Shown here piece by piece: positions 62,874 through 64,000 of a stretch of 64,000 nucleotides of DNA (position 1 is the first letter of the stretch; each line of letters starts with the position of its first letter). Below the pieces are notes generated by a model that worked only from the letters and a program-made list of their open reading frames with translations, searched no databases and was not told the origin of the DNA. Source of the stretch: a virus; the IMG/VR virus record IMGVR_UViG_3300042691_037543, positions 20,737 through 84,736 of that record. The stretch is one strand, 5' to 3'. The position numbers and the translations under genes were made by a program.

Positions 62874-63596
62874 ATGAGTAGCGTTGCCATGCCGAAGCAG
62901 CAATACACGCGGGACTTGTACGAGACGTTGCTGGTGTACTACCGGGACCACGCGGAGGATCACGCGGAGGCTGCCCGGCGGTGTAAATGCACACGCAAGC
63001 TGGCACAGACGACCTACGAGCGCGGGTGGCGCGGCCTTGCGTGGGCGAAGCCGCTGCGCGAGGTGCTGGAGTCTGAGCAGATGCAGGCGCGGGCGGCGCG
63101 CTTGAAGATGGAGCGCGAGTCCTTGGAGGCCGAGGAGCGCGCACGCATGGACGCACGAAAGGATGCGTTGGAGGCGCGCGCCGCAGAGGCGAAGGGCGCG
63201 AAGCTGAGCAGGGCGAACGCGATCATGTTCTCGGCGGCCTGCTCAAAGGCGCTGGTGGGGTTGCAGCGCTTGGTCGCGGAATTCGAGGGCCGCACACAGA
63301 GCCCCGCCGCTGTGCAGAGCATGTCGTTGAAAGAGATTCGCTACTGGATCACGACCGTCAGCGGCGCCGTACGCGACGCACAGGTCATGTTGAAGACGGC
63401 CCTAGAGATCGAACGCATCGTCACAGGCGAACCCCTGGCCGTGCTCTCGATCCGCACCGAGAACATGGGCCCGCAAGAGATGTACGCAGAGCTCACCCGC
63501 ACCCTAGAGTCGCTGCGCATCCTCAAGCACCTCCCCAACGGCACCGAAGGCAGAGACGCCGCCCTCGACATCCTAGACATAGACCCCACCGCCTAG
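62874..63596 (+). CDS. Putative small terminase-like protein (divergent)
   Basis: A 240-aa protein; ATG 62874 (or the in-frame ATG 62889). It has an N-terminal helix-turn-helix-like region (DHAEAARRCKCTRKLAQTTYERGW), a long charged coiled coil (LEAEERARMDARKDALEARA) and a C-terminal helical domain (IRYWITTVSGAVRDAQVMLKT). An N-terminal DNA-binding motif, central coiled coil and C-terminal portal- or TerL-binding region are the plan of phage small terminases. It lies next to terL but on the opposite strand, with only 6 bp between the two starts. The function is inferred from layout. Confidence 0.6.
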   Translation: MSSVAMPKQQYTRDLYETLLVYYRDHAEDHAEAARRCKCTRKLAQTTYERGWRGLAWAKPLREVLESEQMQARAARLKMERESLEAEERARMDARKDALEARAAEAKGAKLSRANAIMFSAACSKALVGLQRLVAEFEGRTQSPAAVQSMSLKEIRYWITTVSGAVRDAQVMLKTALEIERIVTGEPLAVLSIRTENMGPQEMYAELTRTLESLRILKHLPNGTEGRDAALDILDIDPTA

Positions 63597-63636
63597 CCGC
63601 GCTTCGAGTAGGGGCAGGGGTCGGGGGCCCACGCCT

Positions 63637-63720
63637 CAATTCGTCTAAGAAAGGGTTTTTGGATTCTACATTTTAGAATTTCGTTTTAGAACGAGGTCGA
63701 AACTGCATTCATTTTCTGAT
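63637..63720. promoter_or_regulatory. A+T-rich block with small palindrome and direct repeat
   Basis: An A+T-rich stretch in an otherwise G+C-rich window. It contains the palindromic arms ATTCTA/TAGAAT (63663-63679) and the direct repeat TTTTAGAA (63671-63678 and 63684-63691). It could hold a promoter (TAGAAT resembles a -10 box, without a clear -35) or an unwinding region of an origin. Confidence 0.45.
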
Positions 63721-63756
63721 CTGCGTACCTACCCCTCCGAGCCTCCTGTTTTCCCA

Positions 63757-63770
63757 GGGGGGTACCCCCC
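63757..63770. repeat. 14-bp perfect palindrome
   Basis: GGGGGGTACCCCCC is identical to its own reverse complement. It separates the A+T-rich block from the dyad array and could be a protein-binding or nicking site; it is too short and T-poor to be a terminator. Confidence 0.6.
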
Positions 63771-63788
63771 ATCGAAACGCAGAGCGGG

Positions 63789-63812
63789 CTAGTCACGTTT
63801 TGATATCGTGAC
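63789..63812. promoter_or_regulatory. Dyad site 1 (CTAGTCACG... family)
   Basis: The core CTAGTCACGTTT (63789-63800) is followed by an inverted arm so that GTCACG pairs with CGTGAC (63807-63812) across 9 bases. It belongs to a set of three related sites in the last 210 bases of the window. Confidence 0.6.
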
Positions 63813-63857
63813 CGCTTTGGGTGACCAATGCGTACAGCCTTTGGATACCCTGACGAG

Positions 63858-63915
63858 CTAGTCACGTTTCGCGAACACGCGCAGGGGGTAGGGTACGCGC
63901 GCGAAACGTGACTAG
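63858..63915. promoter_or_regulatory. Dyad site 2: 16-bp perfect inverted repeat
   Basis: CTAGTCACGTTTCGCG (63858-63873) is repeated as its exact reverse complement at 63900-63915, separated by 26 bases. It is the strongest of the three dyads. A protein dimer or multimer, or a replication or transcription regulator, is the likely ligand. Confidence 0.7.
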
Positions 63916-63955
63916 GGAGTGTTGCGTTTGGGGGCGCTCTGAAACCCTGAACGAG

Positions 63956-63987
63956 CTAGTCATGTTTAAGAAAGGGCGACTGACTAG
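63956..63987. promoter_or_regulatory. Dyad site 3 (variant CTAGTCATGTTT)
   Basis: CTAGTCATGTTT (63956-63967), one base off the core of sites 1 and 2, has the inverted arm TGACTAG at 63981-63987. The flank ACCCTGA...CGAGCTAGTCA is shared with site 2, giving a repeat period of 98 bp between the two. Confidence 0.6.
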
Positions 63988-64000
63988 TGCGTACTGCGTT

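Larger units (their letters stand above)
63597..64000. other. 404-bp non-coding intergenic region at the right edge
   Basis: No frame here looks coding. It contains the A+T-rich block, the palindrome and the three dyads described separately, after a G-rich stretch at 63610-63630. Gene-free space this long is exceptional in this genome. A regulatory hub, an origin of replication or a DNA-packaging site are the main options. Confidence 0.6.

Noticed and set aside
1-64000. Prophage or temperate-phage modules (integrase, repressor, attachment sites)
   Set aside because: No tyrosine or serine recombinase, CI/Cro-type pair or tRNA-borne att site is convincing in the window; the tRNA-like element is not next to an integrase.
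1-64000. Retron, diversity-generating retroelement or restriction-modification system
   Set aside because: No reverse transcriptase or template repeat pair was seen, and the methylase has no nuclease partner beside it.

Overview
The window is a G+C-rich segment of a tailed bacteriophage with a contractile tail (myovirus morphology). The evidence is a tail sheath, tail tube, tape measure, LysM tail protein, GpV-like spike, gp25/GPW wedge and Baseplate-J protein in one cluster. Large terminase, portal, scaffold and major capsid protein lie upstream of them in the same transcription direction. Genes are tightly packed, mostly with ATGA or GTGA stop/start overlaps. No integrase, excisionase-repressor pair or other lysogeny module is visible here. 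The host is not stated by the sequence. A Cys-rich ectodomain at 18910-19482 resembles secreted Myxococcota (Polyangia-type) proteins, so a high-GC deltaproteobacterial host is a weak inference. The first gene is cut by the window edge, so this is part of a longer genome.

Layout. (1) 2-10973, plus strand: replication and recombination genes. They are an unknown protein, a transglycosylase-like protein, a family A DNA polymerase with an N-terminal uracil-glycosylase-like domain, a gp32-like SSB, a RecA-like recombinase, an SbcD/SbcC (gp47/gp46-like) nuclease pair, a ParB-like protein and a PD-(D/E)XK resolvase-like nuclease. A structured, tRNA-like intergenic element lies between ssb and recA. 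(2) 10979-11959, minus strand: an endolysin with a peptidoglycan-binding domain, isolated from the late operon. (3) 11985-17920, plus strand: an accessory region with about seven or eight small Cys-rich proteins of shared architecture. They are interspersed with nucleotide-pool enzymes (a dATP/dGTP diphosphohydrolase-domain protein and a MazG-like protein), a small membrane protein and a coiled-coil protein. (4) A rho-independent terminator at about 17923-17953 ends the leftward transcripts. (5) 17995-62867, minus strand: one long late cluster. Read from its promoter end it encodes terminase (with an intein), portal, small head genes, an adenine methylase, a large basic protein, a Mu gpF-like head protein, HNH nucleases, scaffold, a tRNA-Thr and capsid. 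It then continues through connectors, sheath, tube, frameshifted tail chaperones, tape measure, baseplate, tail fibres with repeats, a putative lysis/envelope cassette and two HExxH metallopeptidase-like proteins. (6) 62874-63596, plus strand: a divergent small-terminase-like protein, followed by 404 bp of non-coding DNA with an A+T-rich block, a 14-bp palindrome and three related dyad-symmetric sites.

How the parts work together. The early region encodes a replisome plus a T4-type recombination set (RecA-like, gp46/47-like, SSB and resolvase), consistent with recombination-dependent concatemer replication. The late region packages the DNA with the terminase/portal and builds the contractile virion. 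Lysis functions appear split between the isolated endolysin and a membrane/coiled-coil pair at the promoter-distal end of the late operon.

The most distinctive elements are: the intein in the TerL nuclease centre with an eroded endonuclease; the small Cys-rich protein array; the UDG-like/Pol A fusion; the dyad array at the right end; the structured region beside an HNH gene in the head-tail operon; and the two metallopeptidase-like proteins in the tail module. All functional calls rest on motif recognition by eye; no database search was possible.
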